26,267 bases of DNA from a virus, in IMG/VR virus record IMGVR_UViG_3300023278_003371, positions 1 to 26,267 of that record; one strand, written 5' to 3'. Below are positions 16,763-23,317 of this stretch, piece after piece. The position numbers and the translations under genes were made by a program. Below the pieces are notes generated by a model, which was given only the letters and a program-made list of their open reading frames with translations, ran no database searches and was not told the DNA's origin. Every line of letters begins with the position of its first letter. The first letter of the stretch is position 1.

Positions 16763-17432
16763 AGAAACACACACACCAGAGATGTCATCAAAGTATCACT
16801 ATCTGATTGATGCTGGACATGGAGGATGGCTTGTGGATGACAATCATCCAGATGGACACTATCCAACTGCTGGAAAGAGAAGTCCAAAAGACCCAGAGAC
16901 TGGGTTGTGTCTAATTTATGAGGGAGTTAATAACAGAATCAATGCCAAGATGATTGTCAAGGAGCTGAGGAGGATGAGAATCTCAGCAAGTTTATTGGTC
17001 CCAGAGGAGGAGGACATCTCACTTGGAGAAAGAATCAAGAGAGCCAATGCAGAGCAAAAAGAGAGAAAGTGTGTCCTATTGTCTATACATTCCAATGCAT
17101 CTGGAAATGGAAAAGAATGGGCCAAGGCAAAAGGAATCTCTCTGCACATTGCAAAAAATAGGAGCAAGACAACTGACCAACTTGTGTCAATCATGGAGGA
17201 TGAATTCAAAGAAGATTTTAACCAATTGACAAAATGGAGAGGAGTCAGAATCAATGATTTTTACATGACAAAAAAATCAACTTCACCATCAATTTTGTTG
17301 GAGATTGGATTCCATGATAATCTTGAAGAGGCCAAAAAAATGCTCACAGATGAGTGGAGAATTTTGTTGGTGAAATCAGTTTCACATTCCATCATCACCT
17401 TTGAAGATGCCTCTCCAAAAATGACAATTTAA
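16755..17432 (+). CDS. Endolysin: N-acetylmuramoyl-L-alanine amidase (Amidase_3)
   Basis: A 225-aa protein. Start at ATG 16755 gives MIEETHTPEMSSKYHYLIDAGHG; upstream in-frame sequence overlaps the previous gene and has no better start. The zinc-amidase (PF01520) signature is complete. His22 lies in LIDAGHGG, Glu56 in IYEGVNNR, His112 in LLSIHSNAS and the catalytic Glu183 in ILLEIGFHDN. The enzyme cleaves the amide bond between N-acetylmuramic acid and the stem peptide. There is no signal peptide, so it must wait for holin holes. It closes the late operon, with a strong terminator 24 bases downstream. Confidence 0.93.
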   Translation: MIEETHTPEMSSKYHYLIDAGHGGWLVDDNHPDGHYPTAGKRSPKDPETGLCLIYEGVNNRINAKMIVKELRRMRISASLLVPEEEDISLGERIKRANAEQKERKCVLLSIHSNASGNGKEWAKAKGISLHIAKNRSKTTDQLVSIMEDEFKEDFNQLTKWRGVRINDFYMTKKSTSPSILLEIGFHDNLEEAKKMLTDEWRILLVKSVSHSIITFEDASPKMTI

Positions 17433-17455
17433 TCACTGATATTTTTATCAATTTT

Positions 17456-17489
17456 AGTCCAGATTCTCATCAGATTCTGGACTTTTTTT
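17456..17489 (+). terminator. Terminator of the late (structural and lysis) operon
   Basis: AGTCCAGA (17456-17463) pairs with TCTGGACT (17476-17483), and the stem runs into a TTTTTTT tract (17483-17489). It lies after the endolysin gene and before a 290-bp non-coding stretch, the longest gap on this side of the window. Confidence 0.9.
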
Positions 17490-17566
17490 GTGCCTATTTC
17501 TCAAAATACATCAATCAATTTAAACACACTTTTTAAGCCTTCTAAGAGACTTTGTCATCTCGCTGG

Positions 17567-17629
17567 TATGGTAGTATAGAAAAACGGAGATGTGAGGTCG
17601 CCTTGCTGTGACTGGGATACAGAGGTGGT
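17567..17629 (+). ncRNA. Dispersed element, copy B (candidate structured RNA)
   Basis: This is the second copy of the element at 2996-3058 (52 of 63 bases match by eye), again after a terminator and before a gene cluster. It includes TGGTAGTAT, GAGATGTGAGGTC and CTGTGACTGGGATACAGAG. Weaker similarity extends upstream to about 17525. A short hairpin CTGT/ACAG with loop GACTGGGAT is possible, and the flanks differ from copy A in a way that keeps some pairing. Three CpGs lie between 17561 and 17600, remarkable in a genome with about one CpG per 390 bases. A reading frame on the - strand crosses it but shows no sign of protein-level conservation between copies. Confidence 0.45.
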
Positions 17630-17686
17630 GTGACATTTTCTCCATAAAAAAGTGATGTAATTTTATTAGAGGCTCTGTATCCCAGT
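17611..17686. repeat. Perfect 14-bp inverted repeat, 48 bases apart
   Basis: ACTGGGATACAGAG at 17611-17624 is exactly reverse-complemented at 17673-17686 (CTCTGTATCCCAGT). The right arm continues as GGCAATAGGC, so it also looks like a degenerate, inverted copy of the element core (TTGCCACTGGGATACAGAG on the - strand). The arms could pair as a long stem in RNA or serve as paired protein-binding sites. Confidence 0.7.
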
Positions 17687-17746
17687 GGCAATAGGCAAAG
17701 AACACATTTGTTAGGTAAAAATTAGGATATTAATTTTATTGTGCAT

Positions 17747-17754
17747 TATATTTG
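17747..17754 (+). promoter_or_regulatory. Bacteroidetes-type promoter -7 element
   Basis: TATATTTG matches the Bacteroidetes housekeeping -7 consensus TAnnTTTG and lies 24 bases before the first start codon of the early region. I do not see a TTG element at the usual distance upstream (about 19-21 bases), so the call rests on one motif plus position after a terminator and gap. Confidence 0.5.
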
Positions 17755-17777
17755 TCAAAACAATTAAAAACACAACA

Positions 17778-17960
17778 ATGAAACACTCAAAAAATGTCTC
17801 TCAAATGAAGAGATATCACATCACTTTTTTTCTTAGTGATACACAAATCCCCACACTTTCTGGGGTGACAATTTCAGCACTCAACATGGTTGATGCTCTC
17901 TCAAAATCTCTCAATCAAGGAGTCAAATTGAATCAAATAAAATATATTTTAGAGCTATGA
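17778..17960 (+). CDS. Small hypothetical protein, first early gene
   Basis: A 60-aa protein starting at ATG 17778 (MKHSKNVSQMKRYHITFFLS). An upstream TTG at 17739 is in frame but overlaps the promoter-like motif, so I reject it. The start is preceded by AAAAACACAACA, a leader also found before 21631 and 22047. The second half is a helix-rich SALNMVDALSKSLNQGVKLN segment. No family recognised. It overlaps the following gene by 4 bases (ATGA). As the first gene after a promoter-like element it is likely made early; small early phage proteins often act on host functions, but nothing here proves it. Confidence 0.6.
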   Translation: MKHSKNVSQMKRYHITFFLSDTQIPTLSGVTISALNMVDALSKSLNQGVKLNQIKYILEL

Positions 17961-18235
17961 AAAACGAAAAAAATATCTTAGAAATTGAAGTCAAATGTCC
18001 AGAATGTGATGGCAAAGGATTCAATGAAGTTGGACCAGAATGTGGATATCCATCATCTCAATGTTGTGGAGGATGCTATCACAATGTAATCTGCACAGAG
18101 TGTGATGGTGGAGAGATTCTCCTTCAATTTGAAGAGGAGGAGACTGCTGAAATTATCAAGGCTCTCATCAGAGGAAACATGGAAGAGGCTCAACTGGTAA
18201 TTAATGACAAACACTTTGCAATATGTCAGCAGTAG
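17957..18235 (+). CDS. Zinc-finger protein with DnaJ-like CxxCxGxG motif
   Basis: A 92-aa protein with a cysteine-rich N-terminal half. CPECDGKG (Cys14, Cys17) and CTECDGG (Cys46, Cys49) are two CxxCxGx knuckles like those of the DnaJ central zinc domain, and Cys29, Cys36, Cys37 and Cys40 lie between them. The C-terminal half is an acidic helix (FEEEETAEIIKALIRGN). The knuckles should bind zinc. Such stand-alone modules occur in phages and bind protein or nucleic acid; the partner is not deducible. It overlaps both neighbours (4 and 13 bases), so it belongs to the early operon. Confidence 0.75.
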   Translation: MKNEKNILEIEVKCPECDGKGFNEVGPECGYPSSQCCGGCYHNVICTECDGGEILLQFEEEETAEIIKALIRGNMEEAQLVINDKHFAICQQ

Positions 18236-18480
18236 TAAGAAGAGTCCTCAATGTATCTCTGGAATATTCAGACATCAAGGAGGTTGAGATGGCACTAAAA
18301 AAAATACACAGAGACATCCAGAGTGGCAAGAAGTATGAGAGAGTGATGTATTCCTCATCAATTGTGGAATGGTCATGTAAGAGTGCAAATTTAATGGACT
18401 ACACAGAAGAGGTTATCAATGGCCAACTTTGTCAAGTGTATCAATCAAAAATTAACAAAAAGAAAAAAATCAAAAGATGA
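18223..18480 (+). CDS. Hypothetical early protein
   Basis: An 85-aa protein, MSAVVRRVLNVSLEYSDIKE at the start and a strongly basic end (INKKKKIKR). A central KKIHRDIQSGKKYERVMYSS segment could be a strand-turn-helix. No family recognised. The basic tail might contact nucleic acid. It overlaps the zinc-finger gene by 13 bases and the next gene by 4, so it is translated in a coupled series. Codon usage matches the rest of the genome. Confidence 0.6.
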   Translation: MSAVVRRVLNVSLEYSDIKEVEMALKKIHRDIQSGKKYERVMYSSSIVEWSCKSANLMDYTEEVINGQLCQVYQSKINKKKKIKR

Positions 18481-18668
18481 ATAAAAGAAACTATTTAAAA
18501 GTGACATACAAATACTTGTACAGAGCCAATGCCAGAGACATGGTCCAAGAGTTTACCTTGTCAGAGGCAAGACTCATCAACACAATTCTCAAGGAGCAGT
18601 CAGTTGATGGCAAGTGTAAAGTGGAGCTTATGGAATGCTCACAAGAGGAATATAAATCAAAATTTTAA
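18477..18668 (+). CDS. Small hypothetical early protein
   Basis: A 63-aa protein: MNKRNYLKVTYKYLYRANAR, then EFTLSEARLINTILKEQ and a short strand-rich end. The YKYLYRANARDMVQEFTLSE pattern suggests a small beta-alpha-beta fold. No family recognised. The start overlaps the previous stop (ATGA) and the next gene begins 4 bases after the stop. It belongs to the coupled early series leading to the replication genes. Confidence 0.6.
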   Translation: MNKRNYLKVTYKYLYRANARDMVQEFTLSEARLINTILKEQSVDGKCKVELMECSQEEYKSKF

Positions 18669-18672
18669 TATC

Positions 18673-18987
18673 ATGAGCATATTTACAGAGATGAAGAATA
18701 TCAAGGGGAAAGTGGAATATCTCCTCAAGAAAAATCCAGCATTGAGGGATGATGATTCCAAACTGATTGCCACATATTGGTGGCATGAGATGGGCAAGGA
18801 GAAAACTCAACTAATGACTGGATATGATTTTCTTGATACATTCTCCAGAGGAATCTTGACAAGCCAGAAGTCAATCAGCAGAGTCAGAATAAAACTGCAA
18901 GAGGACAATGAGTCTCTCAGAGGTAAATCATACAATGGCAGAATGAAAGCAGAGAAAGAAGTCAGAGGCAACATCAAAGGACTATGA
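18673..18987 (+). CDS. Conserved phage protein preceding replication genes
   Basis: A 104-aa protein; ATG 18673 (MSIFTEMKNIKGKVEYLLKK) is chosen because upstream in-frame sequence is a shadow of the previous gene. The pattern PALRDDDSKLIATYWWHEMG, then SQKSISRVRIKLQEDNESLRG and a KSYNGRMKAE end, is one I associate with a small protein found next to replication genes in many phages. The SISRVRIKLQ part resembles the recognition helix of a helix-turn-helix, so DNA binding is plausible. It overlaps the helicase-loader-like gene by 4 bases. The link to replication is positional. Confidence 0.6.
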   Translation: MSIFTEMKNIKGKVEYLLKKNPALRDDDSKLIATYWWHEMGKEKTQLMTGYDFLDTFSRGILTSQKSISRVRIKLQEDNESLRGKSYNGRMKAEKEVRGNIKGL

Positions 18988-19589
18988 TGGGAAAGAAGTC
19001 ATTTGTCCTATACTCGGACCTCAAGGAGGTAGTGGACAAGCTCCCAGATGCAGAGGCTGGGACTCTCTTCAAGTTAATTCTGGACTATGTGAATGATGAG
19101 AACCCAGAGCCAGATGGACTCCTCATGGAGATTGCATTTGAACCAATCAAGCAACAATTGAGAAGAGACCTCAAGAAGTGGGAGGACATCATTGGTAAGA
19201 GGAGCAAGGCTGGGAAGTTGTCATCTGCTCAAAGGGGACTTATGTTAACAAGTGTTGAGCAGTGTGCAACAGATTCAACTGATAGTGTTATTGTTAATGT
19301 TACTGATAGTGTAAATTGGGATAAACTAATTGACGTATTCAATCTCATCTATGGGACCAATAAAAAAATCATCTCAGAGTCCATCCGAAAAAAGTACAGA
19401 GCAAGGCTCAAGGAAGGATATACAAAGAAGGACATTGTGGCCTCTATGAAGTCAGCTAAAAAAGATGATTTTCACAAGAATACACTCCCTCCATTTAAAC
19501 ATCTCACACTTGAATTCTTCTCCAGACCAGACAAGCTGGACAGATTCATGGACCAAACTAATTCAACTAAATACATTGCAACAAAATGA
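18984..19589 (+). CDS. Replisome organizer / helicase loader-like protein
   Basis: A 201-aa two-domain protein. Residues 1-75 (SFVLYSDLKEVVDKLPDAEA, LFKLILDYVNDENPEP) resemble the DUF6291-type N-terminal domain of phage replication initiators. Residues about 115-195 (VFNLIYGTNKKIISESIRKK, RARLKEGYTKKDIV, then PFKHLTLEFFSRPDKLDRFM) match the conserved C-terminal domain of phage replisome organizers (Phg_2220_C type). The linker between them carries a short 24-base-period direct repeat. The gene lies immediately upstream of the DnaB-like helicase, overlapping it by 4 bases, as helicase loaders often do. Its likely job is to bind the origin and load the helicase. The start may be ATG 18984 or the next codon, ATG 18987. 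Confidence 0.7.
   Translation: MMGKKSFVLYSDLKEVVDKLPDAEAGTLFKLILDYVNDENPEPDGLLMEIAFEPIKQQLRRDLKKWEDIIGKRSKAGKLSSAQRGLMLTSVEQCATDSTDSVIVNVTDSVNWDKLIDVFNLIYGTNKKIISESIRKKYRARLKEGYTKKDIVASMKSAKKDDFHKNTLPPFKHLTLEFFSRPDKLDRFMDQTNSTKYIATK
19278..19312 (+). repeat. Direct repeat in the initiator linker (possible iterons)
   Basis: ACTGATAGTGT occurs at 19278-19288 and 19302-19312, 24 bases apart, with AT-rich TTATTGTTAATGTT between. Lambda O and several lactococcal phage initiators carry origin iterons inside their own linker-coding region, so this is a candidate origin. Two copies alone are weak evidence. Confidence 0.3.
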
Positions 19590-20956
19590 ATGACACATTG
19601 AATATGAAAGACACACTTGACAGAATCTATGGATTGATTCTTCTGCATTCACAATCTGAGGCCATTGAGATATTCAGCAACATCAGAGAAGAATGGAATC
19701 TCACTGGAGTACATAAGGCACTCCACACCATAATCAAGGAACTTGTCCAGAGTGGAGATGACATCAATATCCTAACCGTTACTGACAGAATGATGATGGG
19801 AGGATATGACAGAAAGTATCTGCTTGAGGCATCAAAGATGACCAACAAACTTGGCTCTCTTGAGATTATGTATGTGGATACTTTACTCAATAGGATGGAG
19901 CATGAATTCCACAAGAGGAGGGCATCCATCACTGGAGCCAACATCACAAAATCAGTGGAGTCAGATGACTTCCAGATTGAGAAGTACAGAGCATCTCTTG
20001 AGACTGCAATCAAGGAGATTGATATCAAGAAGAAAGTAACTGAGACCAACAGAGACACCATTGTCAAGGTGTTGGATAGTCATGACAAGGCTCATCATGG
20101 AGAAGTGGATGGAGTGGCACTTCCATTCAATACATTCAGAAGAGTGGTCCTCATGGAGGATGTGGACCTCATAGTCATTGGAGGCAGACCAGCAATGGGA
20201 AAGACTGCATGGGGAGTGTCATGTGCATCAGATTGGGCATACAAGATGGACCTCAAAGTGGTCATCTTTGCTCTGGAGATGTCAAAGACTCAGATGATGA
20301 GAAGGCTCTTGTCTCATAGGTCTGGAGTGAATTCAAACTCCATCAAATATGGTGAAATGAATGAGAATGAACATGAGAAAGTCTGTGGAGTATGGACTGA
20401 GAAGATGGACAATATCACAATATTTGAAGGGAGTCAGAGTGTTGAGGACATTGCCTCTGAGGTGACAAGACTCAAGATGGACTCTGGAGTTGATGTGGTC
20501 ATTGTTGACTATCTCCAGAAAGTGAGACCCAGCCACTCTGGACATTCTATGTATGAGGCAGTCACTAAGGCCTCCAATGGCCTCAAGTCAATTAGTCAGA
20601 ATCTAAAAGTCCCAATCATGGCACTTGCACAATTGTCCAGAGATTCTGCAAAGGTAGGGAAGAGACCATCTTTGCCAGACCTCAGACAATCTGGAGAGAT
20701 TGAGCAAGATGCATCCATTGTAGGATTCATCCACAGACCAGAATACTATGGAGAGACAGAGATGGAATCTGGAGAGCTAAGTCATGGGAGGGCAGAGATA
20801 ATCATTGGCAAGAATAGAGAAGGAGATTGTGGAGTGTATGAGATGTCTGTGGACCTATCCACTTCTAAATTCTCTGACATAGGATACAAGGACATGAGAG
20901 AGCCAAGTCTCACCAACATGAATCAACACCAGCCAGATGATGAAAATCCATTCTAA
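19586..20956 (+). CDS. dnaB: Replicative DNA helicase, DnaB-like
   Basis: A 456-aa protein with the DnaB plan: an N-terminal helical domain (about 1-110), a linker, and a RecA-like ATPase domain. Walker A is GGRPAMGKTAW (about 198-208), Walker B is VVIVDYLQ (about 305-312). The LAQLSR and DLRQSGEIEQDA segments and IIIGKNREGDCG complete the family signature. It unwinds DNA 5' to 3' ahead of the replication fork. The C-terminus is acidic and ends DDENPF, a tail like that of single-strand-binding proteins and some helicases that may recruit partners. It is coupled to the upstream loader-like gene (4-base overlap) and overlaps the NinG-like gene by 20 bases. Confidence 0.95.
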   Translation: MNDTLNMKDTLDRIYGLILLHSQSEAIEIFSNIREEWNLTGVHKALHTIIKELVQSGDDINILTVTDRMMMGGYDRKYLLEASKMTNKLGSLEIMYVDTLLNRMEHEFHKRRASITGANITKSVESDDFQIEKYRASLETAIKEIDIKKKVTETNRDTIVKVLDSHDKAHHGEVDGVALPFNTFRRVVLMEDVDLIVIGGRPAMGKTAWGVSCASDWAYKMDLKVVIFALEMSKTQMMRRLLSHRSGVNSNSIKYGEMNENEHEKVCGVWTEKMDNITIFEGSQSVEDIASEVTRLKMDSGVDVVIVDYLQKVRPSHSGHSMYEAVTKASNGLKSISQNLKVPIMALAQLSRDSAKVGKRPSLPDLRQSGEIEQDASIVGFIHRPEYYGETEMESGELSHGRAEIIIGKNREGDCGVYEMSVDLSTSKFSDIGYKDMREPSLTNMNQHQPDDENPF

Positions 20957-21491
20957 AATTTGCAAGGCTCCAGACTGCTCCAATAAATTCCAGCCATATA
21001 AATCAACTCAAGTGGTTTGTTGTATTCAGTGTGCTATCATATTGGCTAAGAATAAGAATCTAAAAGCAATACTCACCAAGGCAAGAGTGGATAAGAAAAA
21101 ATATTATGATGAGAATATGACTATCCAAAAATTAGCCAATAAGGTGCAAAATGAATATTTCAATCCATGGATAAGGAGGAGAGACATTGGCAAGAGTTGT
21201 GTCTCATGTCCAAAGATTCTCTCTGGGAAGTTTGATGCTGGACACTTCTGGCCAAAGACTAAGTCATCTATCAGATTTGATGTGTCAAATGTCCATGGCC
21301 AATGTGTCAAATGCAATCAATATCTTCACTCCAATCCTCATGAGTATAGAGCCAAGATACTCACAAGGATATCTCAAGAGGAGCTGGACAGATTGGACAC
21401 CATGGCCCACTCAACAAGGCACTGGACAAGGGAAGAACTCAAGGAGATAATGCTAAAGTATCCAAAACAAAAAAAAAGTAAAAAAAAATAA
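20937..21491 (+). CDS. ninG: NinG/Rap-like recombination nuclease
   Basis: A 184-aa protein resembling lambda NinG (Rap, PF05766). A first cysteine cluster (Cys9, Cys14, Cys28, Cys29, Cys32) forms a zinc ribbon in the N-terminal 35 residues. The C-terminal half shows IRRRDIGKSCVSCPK, DAGHFWPK, RFDVSNVHGQC and CVKCNQYLHSN, the HNH-like zinc and nuclease core. Rap resolves recombination intermediates in lambda. Here it follows the helicase (20-base overlap) and shares the early region with an ERF protein and an exonuclease, so all likely serve recombination-dependent replication. Two tandem ATG codons (20937, 20940) are possible starts. The C-terminus is lysine-rich (KQKKSKKK). Confidence 0.88.
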   Translation: MMKIHSKICKAPDCSNKFQPYKSTQVVCCIQCAIILAKNKNLKAILTKARVDKKKYYDENMTIQKLANKVQNEYFNPWIRRRDIGKSCVSCPKILSGKFDAGHFWPKTKSSIRFDVSNVHGQCVKCNQYLHSNPHEYRAKILTRISQEELDRLDTMAHSTRHWTREELKEIMLKYPKQKKSKKK

Positions 21492-21493
21492 GG

Positions 21494-21530
21494 CTCTGCA
21501 TCCCAATCTGTGACTGGGTTGCAGAGTTTT
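21494..21530 (+). terminator. Terminator-like hairpin after the NinG gene
   Basis: CTCTGCATCCCA (21494-21505) pairs with TGGGTTGCAGAG (21515-21526), one mismatch in a 12-bp stem, followed by TTTT. The right half with its loop, CTGTGACTGGGTTGCAGAG, differs at only 2 of 19 positions from CTGTGACTGGGATACAGAG in element copy B (17606-17624), so the hairpin is related to that element. Confidence 0.7.
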
Positions 21531-21535
21531 GGTCT

Positions 21536-21585
21536 CATTTAACTTGAAATTAAATGAATAAAAAACTTGCTATACTCTAAAGTTG
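21536..21585 (+). promoter_or_regulatory. Operator-like palindrome and possible promoter
   Basis: CATTTAA (21536-21542) and TTAAATG (21550-21556) form a 7-bp inverted repeat around CTTGAAA. Downstream lie TATACT (21571-21576) and TAAAGTTG (21578-21585), the latter one base from the Bacteroidetes -7 consensus TAnnTTTG. Together with the preceding hairpin this suggests transcription restarts here for the genes from 21631. Spacing of the elements is not ideal, so confidence is low. Confidence 0.35.
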
Positions 21586-21630
21586 TATTAACTTAGCAGT
21601 CCCATAAGGGATGTATCAAAACACAACAAA

Positions 21631-21786
21631 ATGACACAAGTATCTGATTATCAAGTAGTTAACCCAAGAACTAAAGAGGGAAGAATCATCACTATCAAGG
21701 CTCAAATCCTTGCTATCACTGAGATATACGGACATAACAATCACAAGGTGATTGCATTACGAATCAAATTGAACAACATCAAATAA
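21631..21786 (+). CDS. Short hypothetical protein
   Basis: A 51-aa protein from ATG 21631 to TAA 21784-21786, MTQVSDYQVVNPRTKEGRII to the end KLNNIK. It looks like a small beta-rich fold (GRIITIKAQILAITEIYG). The start is preceded by AAAACACAACAAA, the leader shared with 17778 and 22047, which supports a real start. It contains a CGA arginine codon and two CpGs in about 30 bases, rare in this genome. It is the first gene after the hairpin and promoter-like region. Function unknown. Confidence 0.6.
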   Translation: MTQVSDYQVVNPRTKEGRIITIKAQILAITEIYGHNNHKVIALRIKLNNIK

Positions 21787-21794
21787 TTAGAATT

Positions 21795-22022
21795 ATGAAG
21801 GTCAATGTAACAATGAGAGAGGTCCAGTATTTTGAGTCAACAGAGGAGATTGAGATGACTCCATTTGAATATGCAACATTCTGCAAGACTGGGAGCCTCC
21901 CAGCAAAAAAAGAATTTGATGTTAAATGTGAGTTTGACCAGTCTGGAATCATCACAGATGGTGGTCATCAAATTACAGAGCAGACAATCATTAGAATAGA
22001 AAAAAAATCAATAATCAAATAA
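21795..22022 (+). CDS. Small hypothetical protein
   Basis: A 75-aa acidic protein: MKVNVTMREVQYFESTEEIE, then a MTPFEYATFCKTG turn and a strand-rich C-terminal part. No family recognised. It begins 8 bases after the previous stop and is followed by a 24-base gap that holds the leader of the next gene. Possibly a small regulator or counter-host protein given the region, but there is no direct evidence. Confidence 0.6.
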   Translation: MKVNVTMREVQYFESTEEIEMTPFEYATFCKTGSLPAKKEFDVKCEFDQSGIITDGGHQITEQTIIRIEKKSIIK

Positions 22023-22046
22023 TCAATAATTTTTAAAACACAACAC

Positions 22047-22535
22047 ATGAAAAACACAACACAATTATCAGTAAGCGAAATAGAAAAAATTTTCACAAGA
22101 TACCAGACTATTCAGACTACTTGTGAGAATGGTGAGTCCAAAGAATTCATCATCAATGGGATATATCAATCCTCAAATACTGGATACATATTGTCTGGAC
22201 ATAGACACTACACAATTGAGAAATCAAAATATGGGCAAATGTTTTTAATTTTTGGTACTGAAAAATATTTGATTTCTGAGAACATTGTAAGTGATTGCCC
22301 AACTATCATAATAACTGCAAAGAAAGGCCACTCAATTGATGTGGACTCTTCATCTCTGGAGGTTATATTCCAGAAAGGAGATGTAATCAAGACAATCTCT
22401 GGACACATCAACATGAGAACAAACTGGGTCCATCTTTATGATGAGAAAGTGGAGATTGAGTTGAATGATTGGGGTGTGGATTTGGATGACATAGGTCTCC
22501 AGATTGAGAATCGTTCTATCCCTTTGAATCACTAA
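22047..22535 (+). CDS. Hypothetical protein, beta-rich
   Basis: A 162-aa protein. Residues 1-40 include a helix (VSEIEKIFTRYQTIQ), the rest is mostly strands (FIINGIYQSSNTGYILSGHR, IKTISGHINMRTNWVHLYDE) with an acidic C-terminus (LNDWGVDLDDIG). No family recognised. Its start has the TAAAACACAACAC leader. A compact 9-bp hairpin follows the stop, possibly an attenuator. It is not part of the overlapping series, so it may be regulated on its own. Confidence 0.6.
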   Translation: MKNTTQLSVSEIEKIFTRYQTIQTTCENGESKEFIINGIYQSSNTGYILSGHRHYTIEKSKYGQMFLIFGTEKYLISENIVSDCPTIIITAKKGHSIDVDSSSLEVIFQKGDVIKTISGHINMRTNWVHLYDEKVEIELNDWGVDLDDIGLQIENRSIPLNH

Positions 22536-22547
22536 AAACATAAGCAA

Positions 22548-22568
22548 GGGAGGGGATATTCTTCTCCC
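22548..22568 (+). terminator. Weak terminator or attenuator hairpin
   Basis: GGGAGGGGA (22548-22556) pairs with TCTTCTCCC (22560-22568), including two G-U pairs, around a 3-base loop. It is followed by ATAATTT rather than a strong T run, so it may attenuate, not stop, transcription before the gene at 22588. Confidence 0.5.
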
Positions 22569-22587
22569 ATAATTTAAAAAAAAAGTC

Positions 22588-22845
22588 ATGAATAAATTGA
22601 ACTATACAAAGTTAATGGATGCCAATCCTCTGGAATACTCAGAGATTGTAAACCAAGAGAATCAAATAATCTCCTTTCTGGAGCATCCCTATGAGGGAGA
22701 TATGTATCCAGTGATTGCAGTGTGTCATGCCAGAGAGGTGGCTTACTGCACTGACTTCTGGGACACTGAGGACTTCACCTCTGGGAGTGATTATCTCCCA
22801 ATTGTGAAAGAGGATGGGACAATGGTGAATTTTTATGAAATTTAA
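22588..22845 (+). CDS. Small hypothetical protein
   Basis: An 85-aa acidic protein starting MNKLNYTKLMDANPLEYSEI. The start region GTCATGAATAAATTG is identical to that of the gene at 15159, although the proteins are unrelated beyond MNKL. The C-terminal half (YCTDFWDTEDFTSGSDYLPI) is very acidic and aromatic, a composition sometimes seen in DNA-mimic proteins, but the evidence is weak. It overlaps the next gene by 11 bases. No family recognised. Confidence 0.6.
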   Translation: MNKLNYTKLMDANPLEYSEIVNQENQIISFLEHPYEGDMYPVIAVCHAREVAYCTDFWDTEDFTSGSDYLPIVKEDGTMVNFYEI

Positions 22846-23305
22846 TTACACAGATATGACACAATCACAAAGAATGACATTGATAAATATGACCATCACC
22901 AGCAGAGGTGATGGCACAATTGACCAGAATATGGCGAAAGAGTTGAGAATGATGGCCTTTAAGTCTCACCTAAGAGAGAAACGTGACAAACTGATGGCAG
23001 AGGAGCAGAGAAGGAGAGAAGAGTCCACAGAGGCTCTCTATGAGGTAGATATTGCAAAACATGGCTCATTCTGTATGGAGGTATGTAGCAGAGATTGTGA
23101 CATGGTAGAGAACACAACTCTTGCCAGATACACCAGCCTTGCTGAGTTTAAAGCAGACCAAGAGGAGGCATGGGAATGGGCAGAGGGACCAATCACATGG
23201 ACTCACATCAGCCATGAGGATGCTTGGAGATTTGAGCCAAGCCAGAGAGACCTCATTATGGAGAATGAATGGTGGAGATGGATATCACTTGAATATAAAT
23301 TATAA
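22835..23305 (+). CDS. Hypothetical protein with charged helical middle
   Basis: A 156-aa protein. Residues about 40-70 (SHLREKRDKLMAEEQRRREE) are a highly charged helix, likely coiled coil. The C-terminal half is rich in Trp and acidic residues (EAWEWAEGPITWTHISHEDA, ENEWWRWISLEYKL). A CMEVCSRDCDMVE segment contains three cysteines close together. No family recognised. It overlaps the upstream gene by 11 bases. The function is open. Confidence 0.6.
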   Translation: MKFNYTDMTQSQRMTLINMTITSRGDGTIDQNMAKELRMMAFKSHLREKRDKLMAEEQRRREESTEALYEVDIAKHGSFCMEVCSRDCDMVENTTLARYTSLAEFKADQEEAWEWAEGPITWTHISHEDAWRFEPSQRDLIMENEWWRWISLEYKL

Positions 23306-23317
23306 AAATCAATAAAA

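Noticed and set aside
17520-17705. - strand frame across element copy B whose end resembles one across copy A (CIPVxxRxPHIS)
   Set aside because: Differences between the copies change amino acids as freely as silent positions, and the similarity is explained by the DNA/RNA element itself, so I do not call a protein.
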